NCBI GenBank assembly: GCA_905250125.1
Contig: CAJNOL010000540.1
Coordinates: 1-64,000, forward strand
From: Rotaria sordida
Taxonomy: Eukaryota; Rotifera; Eurotatoria; Philodinida; Philodinidae
DNA: 64,000 bases
Direction: 5' to 3'
Shown here: positions 38,000 to 49,800 of the stretch, one piece after another
Numbering within the stretch: position 1 is the stretch's first letter
Layout: each line of letters begins with the position of its first letter
The notes under the pieces: generated by a model
Told to the model about the DNA's origin: nothing
What the model saw: only the letters and a program-made list of their open reading frames with translations
Databases searched by the model: none
Position numbers and translations under genes: made by a program

Positions 38000-38482
38000 G
38001 TGAAGCAACACTGTTCACAAACAACAAGGAATTACATTGTAGGTTTGCTCGTTTTGTTGAATATGTTTCATCGACATGTAAGTTTAACCATTGAAAACGA
38101 AGAAAACTTTCGACAACCTGTAGTTTATCGAAATCGAATTTCTCATACAATTCTTTTTCATTTGTATCGAAGAAGTATTACTTCAAGTCGTTGGTACCGT
38201 GAAAGTCAACATTTAGTCATACAAAATTCAATATTGCCTCAAAAATGTTTTTCAAATCTGTTTCATTATAAAAATGTTACTATTATCTCTCTAACTCGGT
38301 GGAAAGTTTTGACGTTTGTGCAAGAATTTCGATGCACTGCATCTAATGAAACGAGAAATAAATATTTGAGTCTACTCAAGCCTCATGGTTTCGCCATCTA
38401 TGATCATAAATATGAATCCGAACTCAATATTTCGAGTTTCAAGTGTAAAAGTATCAACATTTTAGTTTATGAAAACAAATAA
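38000..38482 (+). CDS. Unrecognised 160-residue protein with N-terminal hydrophobic segment
   Basis: A single uninterrupted frame, much longer than expected by chance in such AT-rich DNA. After MKQHCSQTTRN comes YIVGLLVLLNMFHRHVSLTI, a hydrophobic segment that could be a signal anchor. The rest contains RRSITSSRWYRES, LPQKCFSNLFHYKNVTIISL, RWKVLTFVQEFRC and a tail ending NILVYENK, with two Asn-x-Thr/Ser sites. A type II membrane protein, perhaps the start of a glycosyltransferase-like protein, is possible but I cannot place the family. No flanking exons were found, so it may be a fragment. Confidence 0.4.
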   Translation: MKQHCSQTTRNYIVGLLVLLNMFHRHVSLTIENEENFRQPVVYRNRISHTILFHLYRRSITSSRWYRESQHLVIQNSILPQKCFSNLFHYKNVTIISLTRWKVLTFVQEFRCTASNETRNKYLSLLKPHGFAIYDHKYESELNISSFKCKSINILVYENK

Positions 38483-38874
38483 CTGAATAGATTATGATTT
38501 CTATTCTAAATAATAAAAAAAACGAAATTTTATATTTCAATATATATATTCGATGTCAGAGTAGATCCAATAGGTTAATACAATAATAGAATAATTTTAA
38601 TTTGATTCAACTATTAGTCTTCTATCTTCAATAGAATAAAGAATCTAATTGGAAACATCTATTGATATTCATTGGAAAGAAAATACATGAAGAATCATGA
38701 GAATTATTAAACACGAATTTCTTTTTTTGTTTTCATTCATTCGTTCGATGGTAACTATTTATTTTTCAAATGAATGTTTATTATTTTCATCTTCTTGTTT
38801 TTTAACAGAAAACAATACAACAACAATAAGCGTTCGAATAGAAAACTATCATTGTCGCCGTTGTTAATGACTGT
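38483..38874. other. Short intergenic region
   Basis: Between the unrecognised frame and the 3' end of the eL39 gene. No gene or element seen. Confidence 0.4.
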
Positions 38875-39091
38875 TTATAATTTGAGTTTGGTACGACGAA
38901 AATGACGTCGTTTTGAATTGTATCGAATTGTATTACCCGTACGCATACGAACCTAAGTAATATAAAAAATCATATGATTGAAAATGATTATTATTTTAAA
39001 AAATATAACTTACCCATTGTGGAACAGGTCGATTTTGTTTTTGTTTTTTGGCAAGAACTTTTTTTATTTTAAGTGTCTTATGTGAAGGCAT
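38875..39091 (-). CDS. RPL39: Large-subunit ribosomal protein eL39
   Basis: Two 78-base exons (39091-39014 and 38952-38875) separated by a 61-bp GTAAGT...TTACTTAG intron encode 51 residues, exactly the family length. Exon 1 reads [20 protein letters not shown] then RPVPQW; exon 2 reads [20 protein letters not shown] then TKLKL. This matches human eL39 ([19 protein letters not shown]..., [17 protein letters not shown]) nearly throughout. The protein lines the ribosomal exit tunnel. The gene is too small for most reading-frame screens. Confidence 0.97.
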
Positions 39092-40639
39092 CTAAATGAT
39101 TAAAAATATATGTAGAAATATATAGAAAAAATGTTTCAATGCTCTCAGTGAAAACTTGGTGATTAGTCAACAGTATATTTCTGTTGGTAGATTTATCATC
39201 CTTGAGCATATTTTTAAAAATTAATCAAAGTTAATATAAATACTTTATATGATCGAAAATTTCAACGATCGAGATGATTAAATATCTGAAATAGATTAAC
39301 GTAATTAATTAATAATAATTTTTCTTATCATTATAAATATATTTAATTGTTGTTAATAACTTGTTAAAAAATATTCTATTTTCTCTTAGATAATTTTTAA
39401 TATACAATTTATGTTTTCTTTTGTCTCTTGAAAATAGATATTTTATTCTACTTTCCGAAAGATAGAAAAAACCTTTTATTATACTAATATAACCAACAAA
39501 CGATGAATGTCGTGCTCGTCAATATTATCTCCAAACCGATCTGTTCGATAATTTACTGTCATTATCCAATTTGCTTCTACAATAAAATAGTCCCTCTATG
39601 TTCAGCGGATAATATTTACCAAATGATAGAGTTGAGATTTTTCATGAATGAAGAAAAAATAACTGAAAACTCTTACTGCTTACAAAACCTAAGCCAAATG
39701 TTTTATAGTAATTTCTATTATAAACAAGAACCTCTTTGTTAAAAGAAAACAACAAATTATGGCTCTTTCGAATTGTATTTCATTGAACCAATCAATTTTC
39801 TGTTGCAATATCCTTGAAAATAAAACTCCATCAAATAAAAATATTATATTAAGTGAAAATTTCATAATAATAATAAGTTTTTGTTTTAGTTAATTTATTT
39901 TCACATTAAACTGTTAGTTTTGCTTAATTATAGATGTCGCTAGTATCTTACTGTCCTACTATAGTTTTATTTTGATATTACTAAGCCACGTCACAACGCA
40001 TATTTACCGTGGAATCGTCGTAAAAAAGGTTATTTAAGAATTTAGTGGTTGAGAAACTATTATTTTTTTGAGAAGATCCAGACTTGAAACATAAGATATG
40101 CGTAACTGTAGATGTTGGTGAAGAAAATTGTAGACAACGCATTTTTGACAATGTTGAACAACTAAGAAACATCATTAAAACTGAATGATACAAGGTGAGA
40201 GTTTGAAAATGTGTACAATTGATCAACACAATATGAACATGATGATAACTTATGACAGATCAAAATGACAGTCAAATATAGGAACATTGATAACTTGATA
40301 TTGATTTACTTCTTTTTGTTGTAATTTTCGGTTTTTAGATTTTAGTCAAGAAAATTGCAAACATTTAATAAAATAACACATAATAATTTTGTTTATTTCT
40401 AAATAACAGTAGAAACTACAAGAATCACAACTTACAGATATTTACTCATTGGATGCTACTATATTTTGCTACTGTTATAAAGAATTTTCTCTCATTGTAT
40501 ATCAGAACCACAAAATTTGAAATCATTCAAGTAATTCTAAAGAATCCACTTATACAACTGATATCAGTCTATCGATTATAGCCATACAAAACATATTGCG
40601 AAACAGATTGAAATGCTATAAGACATTTTTTATCGAAAC
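39092..40639. other. Intergenic, with possible third remnant of the duplicated block
   Basis: The stretch 39770-39950 (AACCAATCAATTTTCTGTTG ... AAAACTCCATCA ... GATGTCGCTAGTATCT) resembles the far ends of the two duplicated blocks (AACCAATCAATTGTC ... GACGTCGCCAC), so it may be a third, more diverged copy. The first part should hold the eL39 promoter. No other gene is supported. Confidence 0.35.
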
Positions 40640-40667
40640 TTTTATTCAACTCTTCCTTGATGATATA

Positions 40668-40930
40668 TTGATACAATTATTCGAATTAGAAATACCGACG
40701 GATAAAATTACATCACAAATATTAACATCCAACCAATATTACACGATTTACTTCGATGAAATAGACAAATGACTAAAAAAATTTATGGATATACACATCC
40801 TGGTATGATAAGTCAATTTGAAGAAATCATAGAATACTTTGAATAACAATCTACTCTATTGCAGATAATTTAGCTACTGTTAAGTCGAATACATCAACAA
40901 ATGATATGCACATTTTCGAATGAAATTTTT
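40668..40930 (+). pseudogene. Decayed partial copy of bublin
   Basis: Reads like the second exon of the intact bublin gene at 43408-43700: GAATTAGAAATACCGACGGA resembles the part around GAATTAGAAACTGC and TATGGATAAAATTGAATCAC. ATTTACTTCGATGAAATAGA matches ATTTACTTGAATCCAATAGA, CCTGGTATGATAAG matches CGTGGTATGACAAG, and the end TCATCAACAAATGATATGCA matches TCATCAACAAATGATACGAA. It has early stops and indels and no first exon. Confidence 0.65.
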
Positions 40931-40971
40931 TATTAATAAATTTATGAATGTAAAAAGTCTTTTCTTGTTAT

Positions 40972-41231
40972 TTAACCAACACTCGGTGGATGTGCTACTT
41001 TGCCTTGTTCATCAACATGAACTCGAACCCGATCTAGTCGATAATCCATAGTAACCATTGAATTTGGTTGTACTATATGAACTTGCGTAAAACCTTAGGA
41101 AAATAGAGAAAAATGCTCAACAAATATAAATGGCTCTAAATTATCATACCAGTTTCTCTTTTAATTATTTCAACGGCTTCATTGCCATTTTTACCAACAA
41201 GATCAGGCCATCTACGTGGTTCGTCAAACAT
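40972..41231 (-). CDS. Potato inhibitor I (eglin c-like) serine protease inhibitor
   Basis: A 67-residue single-domain inhibitor of the I13 family in two exons (41231-41150 and 41093-40972, phase 1). Exon 1: MFDEPRRWPDLVGKNGNEAV then EIIKRET, with the family WP-LVG-xG-EA--II motif. Exon 2: GFTQVHIVQPNSMVTMDYRL then DRVRVHVDEQGKVAHPPSVG. Alignment with eglin c (SPVTLDLRYNRVRVF ... VPHVG) puts the reactive bond at Met-Asp in VTM-DYR, so P1 is Met. The Arg residues that brace the binding loop (RVRV) and the terminal VG are present. Such inhibitors bind subtilisin, chymotrypsin or elastase-type enzymes tightly. There is no signal peptide, so it is probably cytosolic or its leader lies in an unseen exon. 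Confidence 0.88.
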
Positions 41232-41689
41232 TTTTTTTTTGTCGTTGAATTAAATCCTAATCAAACACTCTTCTTACATGAAAATACACCTGCTTATATA
41301 CAGAAGCAAAATATGACATCCTACGTTTTGTGAATCATATTTACTCAACGATAGATGCTGATTGTTTTATGAGTAGAAAAAAAAGGTATTCTTATTGTTT
41401 TATCATGAGTAAGAAGGTCGAAAGATATTTTTATGATAGCTATCACTCAAAAAAAGAAAGATTAAAATAAAAAAAGAAAAAGATTCTATTCCATTAAACC
41501 AATCAATTGTCTATGTAAAATACTAACTTTCAAATGCAATACTACTAAACAGAAGTATTTGAGAAAAAGAAAATTTTCTTGATAATTAGTATAGTTTCAA
41601 ATAAAATTTTTATTGTATCAATTAATAGACGTCGCCACCAGAAAACATCCATAGAACATATATCTTGCAGAAACAAGATAATCTTCTTT

Positions 41690-41969
41690 TTATGATGCAG
41701 GATCTGAAGGATAATATTTGAGTCCAGCAGAATACCCAAATCACTTAATTGATCGTGATCCGATAGAGATTTGGTCTAGTATTGAAACTCGTCGTGATTT
41801 TCTATTATTATCATTAGTAACCAGAAGAGTACATATCATATTAGCGACGAGTGCTTCGACGAAAAGATTATTTAGCTTAGATGAATTGATATTTACTCAA
41901 AGACGAGCACATTTATCACCAGATCAAAATGGACAACACGATCTATTCTTTTTTATGAGAAATTCATGA
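41690..41969 (+). mobile_element. hAT transposase C-terminal fragment
   Basis: An open stretch starting near 41697 encodes YPNHLIDRDPIEIWSSIETR, LLLSLVTRRVHIILATSAST, KRLFSLDELIFTQRRAHLSP and DQNGQHDLFFFMRNS. This is the hAT dimerisation domain pattern (P-x-W... ILATSA-S-RLFS ... RR-LSP ... LFF--N). The rest of the transposase is missing, so it is a dead fragment. It lies between the two duplicated inhibitor blocks. Confidence 0.8.
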
Positions 41970-42289
41970 AAAACAAAAGCAATAAAAACAAAAGTTATTC
42001 TTTCTTGTTGTTTGTCTGTTTATACTGATTACACATTGAATCTTGTATCTTTATGGTTGTTTTACTACTGTCTTATTCATCTTATAGATATCAACTATCT
42101 TTTTATTTTTCATTTCATTTCTGCTGGAAAACATGTAATAAAGTTTATTAACATGATTATTGTGAAGGTCCTTTGTTCTGCATGACGTATCTTGTCAGAA
42201 CGAGTTTTTGATGCCCTTTCCTGTACTCAGCAAAACAGAATGACTGAGTGAAAATGTCCTGTAGAAAACAAGACAGAATGAAGAAAACC

Positions 42290-43090
42290 TTCCTATGACG
42301 TTCTTTGACTGTTGCATCAAATATATTATTAAAAATTGAATAGAATATGTCATCAACAAATGATATGCACAACTTCGAATGAATTTTTTTTAGTAAATTT
42401 ATGAATGTCAAAAGTCTTTTCTTTTTATTTAACTAACAGTCGGTGGAGATGCTATTGTGCCTGCGTTGTCAGCATATACTCTAACGTGATCTATTCAATA
42501 ATTTATACAAGCCATTGTATGTTACTTTTATAATTAGAACTTGCGCGAAATCTTAAGAAGATAGAGAAAAATTTCCAAATATAAATGACTCCCAATTATA
42601 ATATCAATATTTTTTTTTTAAATTGTCTCGCTGCCTTCTCTGCCATCTTTACCGACGAGCTCAGACCATTTACGTTGTTTGTCTTCCATTTTTTTCCTTG
42701 AATTCAATCCTAATCAAACACTTCCTTTACATGAAAATATATCTGCATATATACAGAAGAAAAACAATGTCCTATGTTGTGTGAATAATATTTACTCAAC
42801 CAATAGATACTAATTGTCTTATGCCTAAAAATAAAAAGTTATTTTTATTACTTAATTAAAGTTCAGATAAAAACAGTCGATGATATTTTTATCATTACGA
42901 TTACTTAAGAAATTTTATATGACTGTATGTACTTCTATTTATTTAAACCAATCAAGTGTGTTTTTAAAAAATAACTTTTAAATGCAATACTATCAAAATA
43001 AAACTATCTTGAAAAAAAGAAAATTTTCTCAATAATTAATATATTTTCAAATAAATTTTTATATTGTTATCAATTAGTAGACGTCGCCAC
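42290..43090. repeat. Segmental duplication, block 2
   Basis: Collinear with 40640-41639 (landmarks listed there), ending AGACGTCGCCAC 140 bp upstream of the intact bublin gene. It contains a bublin tail fragment at about 42305-42390 (GCATCAAATATATTATTAAA, then AATTGAATAGAATATGTCAT, close to the real gene's last codons) and a broken inhibitor copy. Confidence 0.75.
42429..42689 (-). pseudogene. Broken copy of the potato inhibitor I gene
   Basis: Exon 1 equivalent reads MEDKQRKWSELVGKDGREGS then ETI and a stop, aligning with MFDEPRRWPDLVGKNGNEAV. The exon 2 equivalent keeps only the end in frame (DHVRVYADNAGTIASPPTVS), with upstream stops and indels in the reactive-site region. It is the block-2 counterpart of the intact inhibitor at 40972-41231. 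The C-terminal Gly is Ser. Confidence 0.75.
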
Positions 43091-43229
43091 TATCTCTCCT
43101 AACATCATACATCACATTTTATTCGAAGTTGTTATGTGTTATATGACAAGACATACATAAATATATATTTGTTTGAAGATATTTTGAGACAAAAAAGAGT
43201 TTGCTTAGTTTTAAAAAAAATATATTGAA

Positions 43230-43700
43230 ATGACAACATCAAATCATCGTCATTCAAATAATCATCAAGAAATAAATAATGGTCATCATTCTAATAATAA
43301 TAATAATAATCAAATAAATGATATTGAAATTGATTCAGGTATTATGAAAAACTTTTTTTTTATTTAAAATTCTTCTAATCTTCTGTTTATTTTTATTATT
43401 TTAATAGAATTATTAGAATTAGAAACTGCTTTAAATGATATTGAAAAAGCTATGGATAAAATTGAATCACAAAATTCAAGTATTCAAACAAAATTACGTG
43501 ATTTACTTGAATCCAATAGACAAATGGCTAAAGAATTTACTGATATACGGCGTGGTATGACAAGTAAATTTAAAGAAGTAACTCAACAATTAGAAGAAAT
43601 GCCCGGCATAGCACATGATTTAGCTGCTGTTACATCAAATACATTATTAAAAATTGAACAGGATATGTCATCAACAAATGATACGAACAATATTGAATAA
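43230..43700 (+). CDS. BBLN: Bublin coiled-coil protein (UPF0184 family)
   Basis: Two exons (43230-43338 and 43408-43700) join in phase 1 to give 133 residues. The N-terminus is an Asn/His-rich disordered head (MTTSNHRHSNNHQEINNGHH). The core, LLELETALNDIEKAMDKIES then QNSSIQTKLRDLLESNRQMA, matches human BBLN/C9orf16 (INSMLDQINSCLDHLEEKND then HLHARLQELLESNRQTRLEF) including the exact LLESNRQ. Bublin is a small coiled-coil protein linked to intermediate-filament organisation in nematode intestine. A second helical stretch (GMTSKFKEVTQQLEEMPGIA) extends the protein beyond the roughly 83 residues of the human one. Decayed copies of this gene lie upstream in the duplicated blocks. Confidence 0.85.
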
Positions 43701-43924
43701 TTTTTCTTTTTTGACTCGTTTTCAAAACAAAATCATTCCTTTTGTATTCATACATTTAGTTGTTGCACATTTAATCTCTTTCTTTTTTATTTGTAAATCA
43801 ATATGAATTTTAATGTGTAGGTTTATTTTGTTTTTGTTTTTTTAGATTATCAATTCTTCTTACAAAAATTAAGTAAAAAAAAAACCAAAGAAGAGACAAA
43901 CAAGAATTATTTTTATATATCATC

Positions 43925-45543
<1,619 letters not shown>

Positions 45544-48500
45544 AGATTATATTAATTGTATAACATCAAATTATGCAATTGTTTCTTTCTTTTTTCTTAT
45601 ATGTGCATTTTCATTTCCATTTGTCTGCTTTGTGTATGTGTGTGTATGTATTGAACGATAAAAAACATCAATGTAATTCGTGTTTGCAAAAGAAAATAAA
45701 TGATTAATTATGTCAAAAATTTCCTTCTAATTTTGCTTGACAAAATAATCATAGACAAAATGAAAAAGCTCAACTTCATTGGTATTGACCTATTATATAT
45801 CTATTATTTGTTCTTCAGCTTCTTCTTCTATATCGAATGTCACACATAGTACAAGTGAGATATATGAGCATGACATATATGTGGGACATCTTACAATTAC
45901 CAATGAATCCTCTCTATAATTTAGCTGTGTTCATTTGGTTTTTTTTTTTTGTTCTTCTTTTTCTATCTTCAATTGAAAATAGAACGAGCGCCGATATGAT
46001 CAAACGGTAATAATAAGGAAATAAATAAGTTGCTTGTTAGTATGCCTGACAAATTTGATCATCGCCTTCTTGTTGACTGATATTTGATATGGCTCGTTGC
46101 ACTGTCTGGTCATTATTCGTTCTTTTTCTAGATCGTTCTCATCAGATTAGAAGCTTAGGTAAATAAGCCTTGAACTTCCTTTTAATTCAAACGGACTTAA
46201 GCGACAAAGCAGATATATACATATAGCTAGTAGTATAATGATGATGCAATCTTATAACAACTAAAAGCAATGACGACTAACTAAATCTCAATTGACACTT
46301 CGACGATGAGAAGAATAAAACGAAGAAGAAGAAGAAGAAGAAGAAAAAGAAAAGTTGCTTTACAGGTATGTACATTGATTATTACCAGAGAAATATAAAA
46401 ATTTTACCATATGTTTGACACGTCTTTCACTAATATATATGTACAATATTTGCACAAATTATACCACTTTTCTTTTTTTTTTCTTCTCTTTTATCAATAG
46501 ACAAAAGTCGGTTGCTTGTCGTCCTCAAGAAATAAGATCTGACCCCTAGTGTTGTTAGCAATCTCTATTGCCAATCTCCTTTTTTTAATCATACATATAT
46601 ATGTATGTACACATATACATAATAATCACAGGTTTTTCACGGATAATCACCAAAGAATATAATAGGCATAAGTAAAACATACACATATGTATATATATAT
46701 ATATATAACTACTAAGCAAACTTCCATAGTTCAACAGAACTGTTCATGGCATATTCATAAGGTTGTTATCATTCTCATACAAAATGTCTATATATTTGTT
46801 CAATATTATTTCACACTTAACGTAATACAATAGAAACAAGTCGATTACTTTCAATAGTGTTTAGTTATATCTTATTCATTTCGTTATTATATATATATCA
46901 TTGCTTCCAGGTACAGCATATCATTTTCTTCATAAATTGGTTTTGCTATTCTCTTTTTCATTTTTCTTTTGATAAATTGTAGTAGAGCGAGTCTGATGAC
47001 CAAGCTGTTTCACCTGTTGGCGGTGCAGCATGCATGGCAAGTTTGATCTTTTTTATAAATTGATTCATCGTTATTTATATTCTCACAGGAAAAAGAAAGT
47101 TGCCGATTTAATTGCACATTTTGATTGAGCAACAGATTTTTTTATTGATATTCATTTATATATGTCCTACTTGTCGAATTGGCTCATTAGATAGATAGTT
47201 ATATGAAATATTAGAGATAAATTACGAACAATACTTTCATATGAAAATGTGATGTAATTTTAAAATGCTTACCAATTGACATAAATTGAATCTATCCATT
47301 GCGTGTTTAACTATACTCTTTTTGAAGATGGTCACCTTTTAGATATCTGTGTATATGAAAAAAAAAAAAAAGAAGAAGAAAGAGTTGTTCATGCGAAACA
47401 CATTATTGAGCGGTGAACTGTATATTTATAAGATAGGTGTAGAGCGGCTGAAGTGCGCGAGAATAGAAGATTGATCATAATCGATATATGTAGATATGAT
47501 GATGATGATGATGATGACAACTAGACAAAAAAAAGAGACAAATCGTTCACCTTCAAATGAGTGATGAGCGAGTTTATAAATGTATATATACAACCAATTA
47601 GGCTTGCTCTTTTTCTTTTCTTTTTTTTTTTAAACATTTTACTCAATTCATATAATAGTAGTTGCTATCAGTGTCTTATTTTATCGGACTAAAATCGTCA
47701 CGGAGTAAAGGCGACGGTGACGACGACGACGACGACGATGAGAATAATATTAAATGAAGCGTGGAAAATGGCAATATAATTACGAGATGCAAACATAAAT
47801 AGGGATAAGATCCAATTTGAGATTAATCGAAAGGTTTTTGATTTTGATATTAAATAGAAAAACATACCCACCCACACACACAACAAACAAAGAACGATGA
47901 CATCAGTGTGTTAATGTTAATAGTGTTTTTTTCTATCAACTTTTTGATGTGTGTTCCGTTCCTTTTCTTTTTCTTCTTTTTTTTGATTTCTATAAAAATA
48001 ATACAGTCGATGATCATACCTTTTCATCCGTATTTATTCATTGACAAACAATACGTCTTTGCCGTATGTATGTTTGCATAACACTTATTAGGTCTCTTCA
48101 TCAGTTGCCGTTGCATGCATAAACACATCTATGGATAGAGATGACCGACCGAATTGTAGAGATTAATTGTTTCTGTGACTAGAGTCAACTAAATGTGTTA
48201 TATCAATCGTTTTCACTTACACATTCTAATCGTTTGATCATCTCATTATGTTTTCAATTTTTTTCAAATTTGTCTTTGCATATATTTGTTATTTTCAGCA
48301 CATCCTTCTATTTTATGAGATGAATTGTTATATATATATGAAATAGATACGTGACAAAAGGCTATATAATCATATTCTCTAGATGTGATGGGAAACGAAA
48401 TTTCTACTTCATATCTCACGATATATATTTCCGGATATGTATCAAGTTTTGACCTTTTCATTTAATCAACAATAGAATGTATCAACAGGCGAGTTGATTT

Positions 48501-49800
48501 CCGGTGATTTCCCTTTTTGTTTTTTACACTAATATAAATTATCCTTAGGCTGTATCATAGCAGATGTTAATTGAAAATAGTAAAGACAATCTGTTGACTA
48601 TTTACTTTGAATGATACACAAGATAAAATATGACTATCATGATATTTACCTGTGCTTTCATTTTGAACGAGAAAAAAAGTAAAAGGAATCAAATGAATAA
48701 AAGGTTTCAAGGCTAATCTTATTCTGAAGAGGATGGCACTATTGCACTTACGTGCATGTTTGCTCTCTCTCTCTCTCACTCTCTGTGTCTCTTTTCGATG
48801 GTAATTGGGTAGAAAGAGAAAAAAAAAAGGTTGTTCTCTCTATATTCTCCCTGTCACTTATTGTACAGTTCTTTCTCTTACTCGTTTTTTTTTTCTTTCT
48901 TGCGAGACGTTATATTTCAATTCTACGTTTATATATTCTGTCTTTTTCTCTTTTTTTTTTTCAATCATTAGAGATTTGATTGAACATGTTGATGACAAAG
49001 CTAAACAGATTCGGCATTGAAAAGAAGTTTGTGATAGTTAAACGAATAACAATAGTACTTTAAACGTTGATCGATCAGTCATTCGAAGTTGACTGAACAT
49101 TACAGTAAGTCATATTTATATCTTAATCTTGTTTTTATTGAACAATAAATCTGTTTAAGAATATGATTAGAGATGATCTTCGTTTGTAAACCCTTCTTCT
49201 TTTCTTACTTAGTAAATACTCATCCATCTTGGATTTTGACATATATATATATACTCGTGTTTACACGAATGACTCTTCTAAATTTTATGTTACGTATTGT
49301 GCGTACATAGGTAGATGCACTCGAAAACGATGTAGTATATTTGAGGTGATGATGGTAAAGAAAAAAGATTGATTTTGGCTCTTTTTTTATATAGCTAGTG
49401 ATGGGAACGGCGAGAGTCGCATCCTATGAATAATGTGCGTGTGTATGTATGTGTGCGTAATCACTTGAACATAACAGAAACAAAAGAAAGGCAGACTGAA
49501 CACGGCACGTTCAATTTTTAAACAATAGAAAGAAGGTAAGATTGGTGGAAATAGTCAAAAGAAAATTTTTTTACACATATACATAAAGTTTAAGCATTGA
49601 ATTTATTATAGTATGGAGTCAAGTCAAATGACCGCCTACTACTTAGATAAAATATAGAGTTGTTTTTTTTTCTAATATATTTGAATTATTTATGAAAATA
49701 AACAATAACAAAAAAAAGAATTTCTATTATGAACTATTTTATTTATTTTTTCATTAAGATTGACTGCTATTGCGATTGATGGTTGTCCATCTTTTGGTCG
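45544..49800. other. Long gene-free region upstream of the cadherin gene
   Basis: More than 4 kb with no supported coding sequence. It holds simple repeats: GAAGAAGAAGAAGAA (46320-46345), a TATATA run near 46690, GATGATGATGATGATGATGA near 47500, GACGACGACGACGACGACGA near 47715, and a CT run near 48760. Some stretches look like splice-bounded untranslated exons (for example GTTGCTTTACAG|GTATGT near 46365 and a less AT-rich stretch near 46980-47040), so part may be the 5' untranslated region and promoter of the cadherin. This is conjecture. Confidence 0.4.

Larger units (their letters stand above)
40640..41639. repeat. Segmental duplication, block 1
   Basis: About 1 kb that is collinear with 42290-43090. 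Shared landmarks in order are CATCAACAAATGATATGCAC, TTATGAATGTAAAAAGTCTT, the inhibitor gene, TCCTAATCAAACACT, TTACATGAAAATA, ATATACAGAAG, AAACCAATCAA, AAATGCAATACTA and the end AGACGTCGCCAC. Divergence is moderate with small indels. Block 1 keeps the inhibitor gene intact. Confidence 0.75.

Noticed and set aside
48567-49020. Frames with Leu/Ser/Phe runs near a CT-repeat
   Set aside because: They follow the simple repeat and poly-T tracts; no gene-like features.
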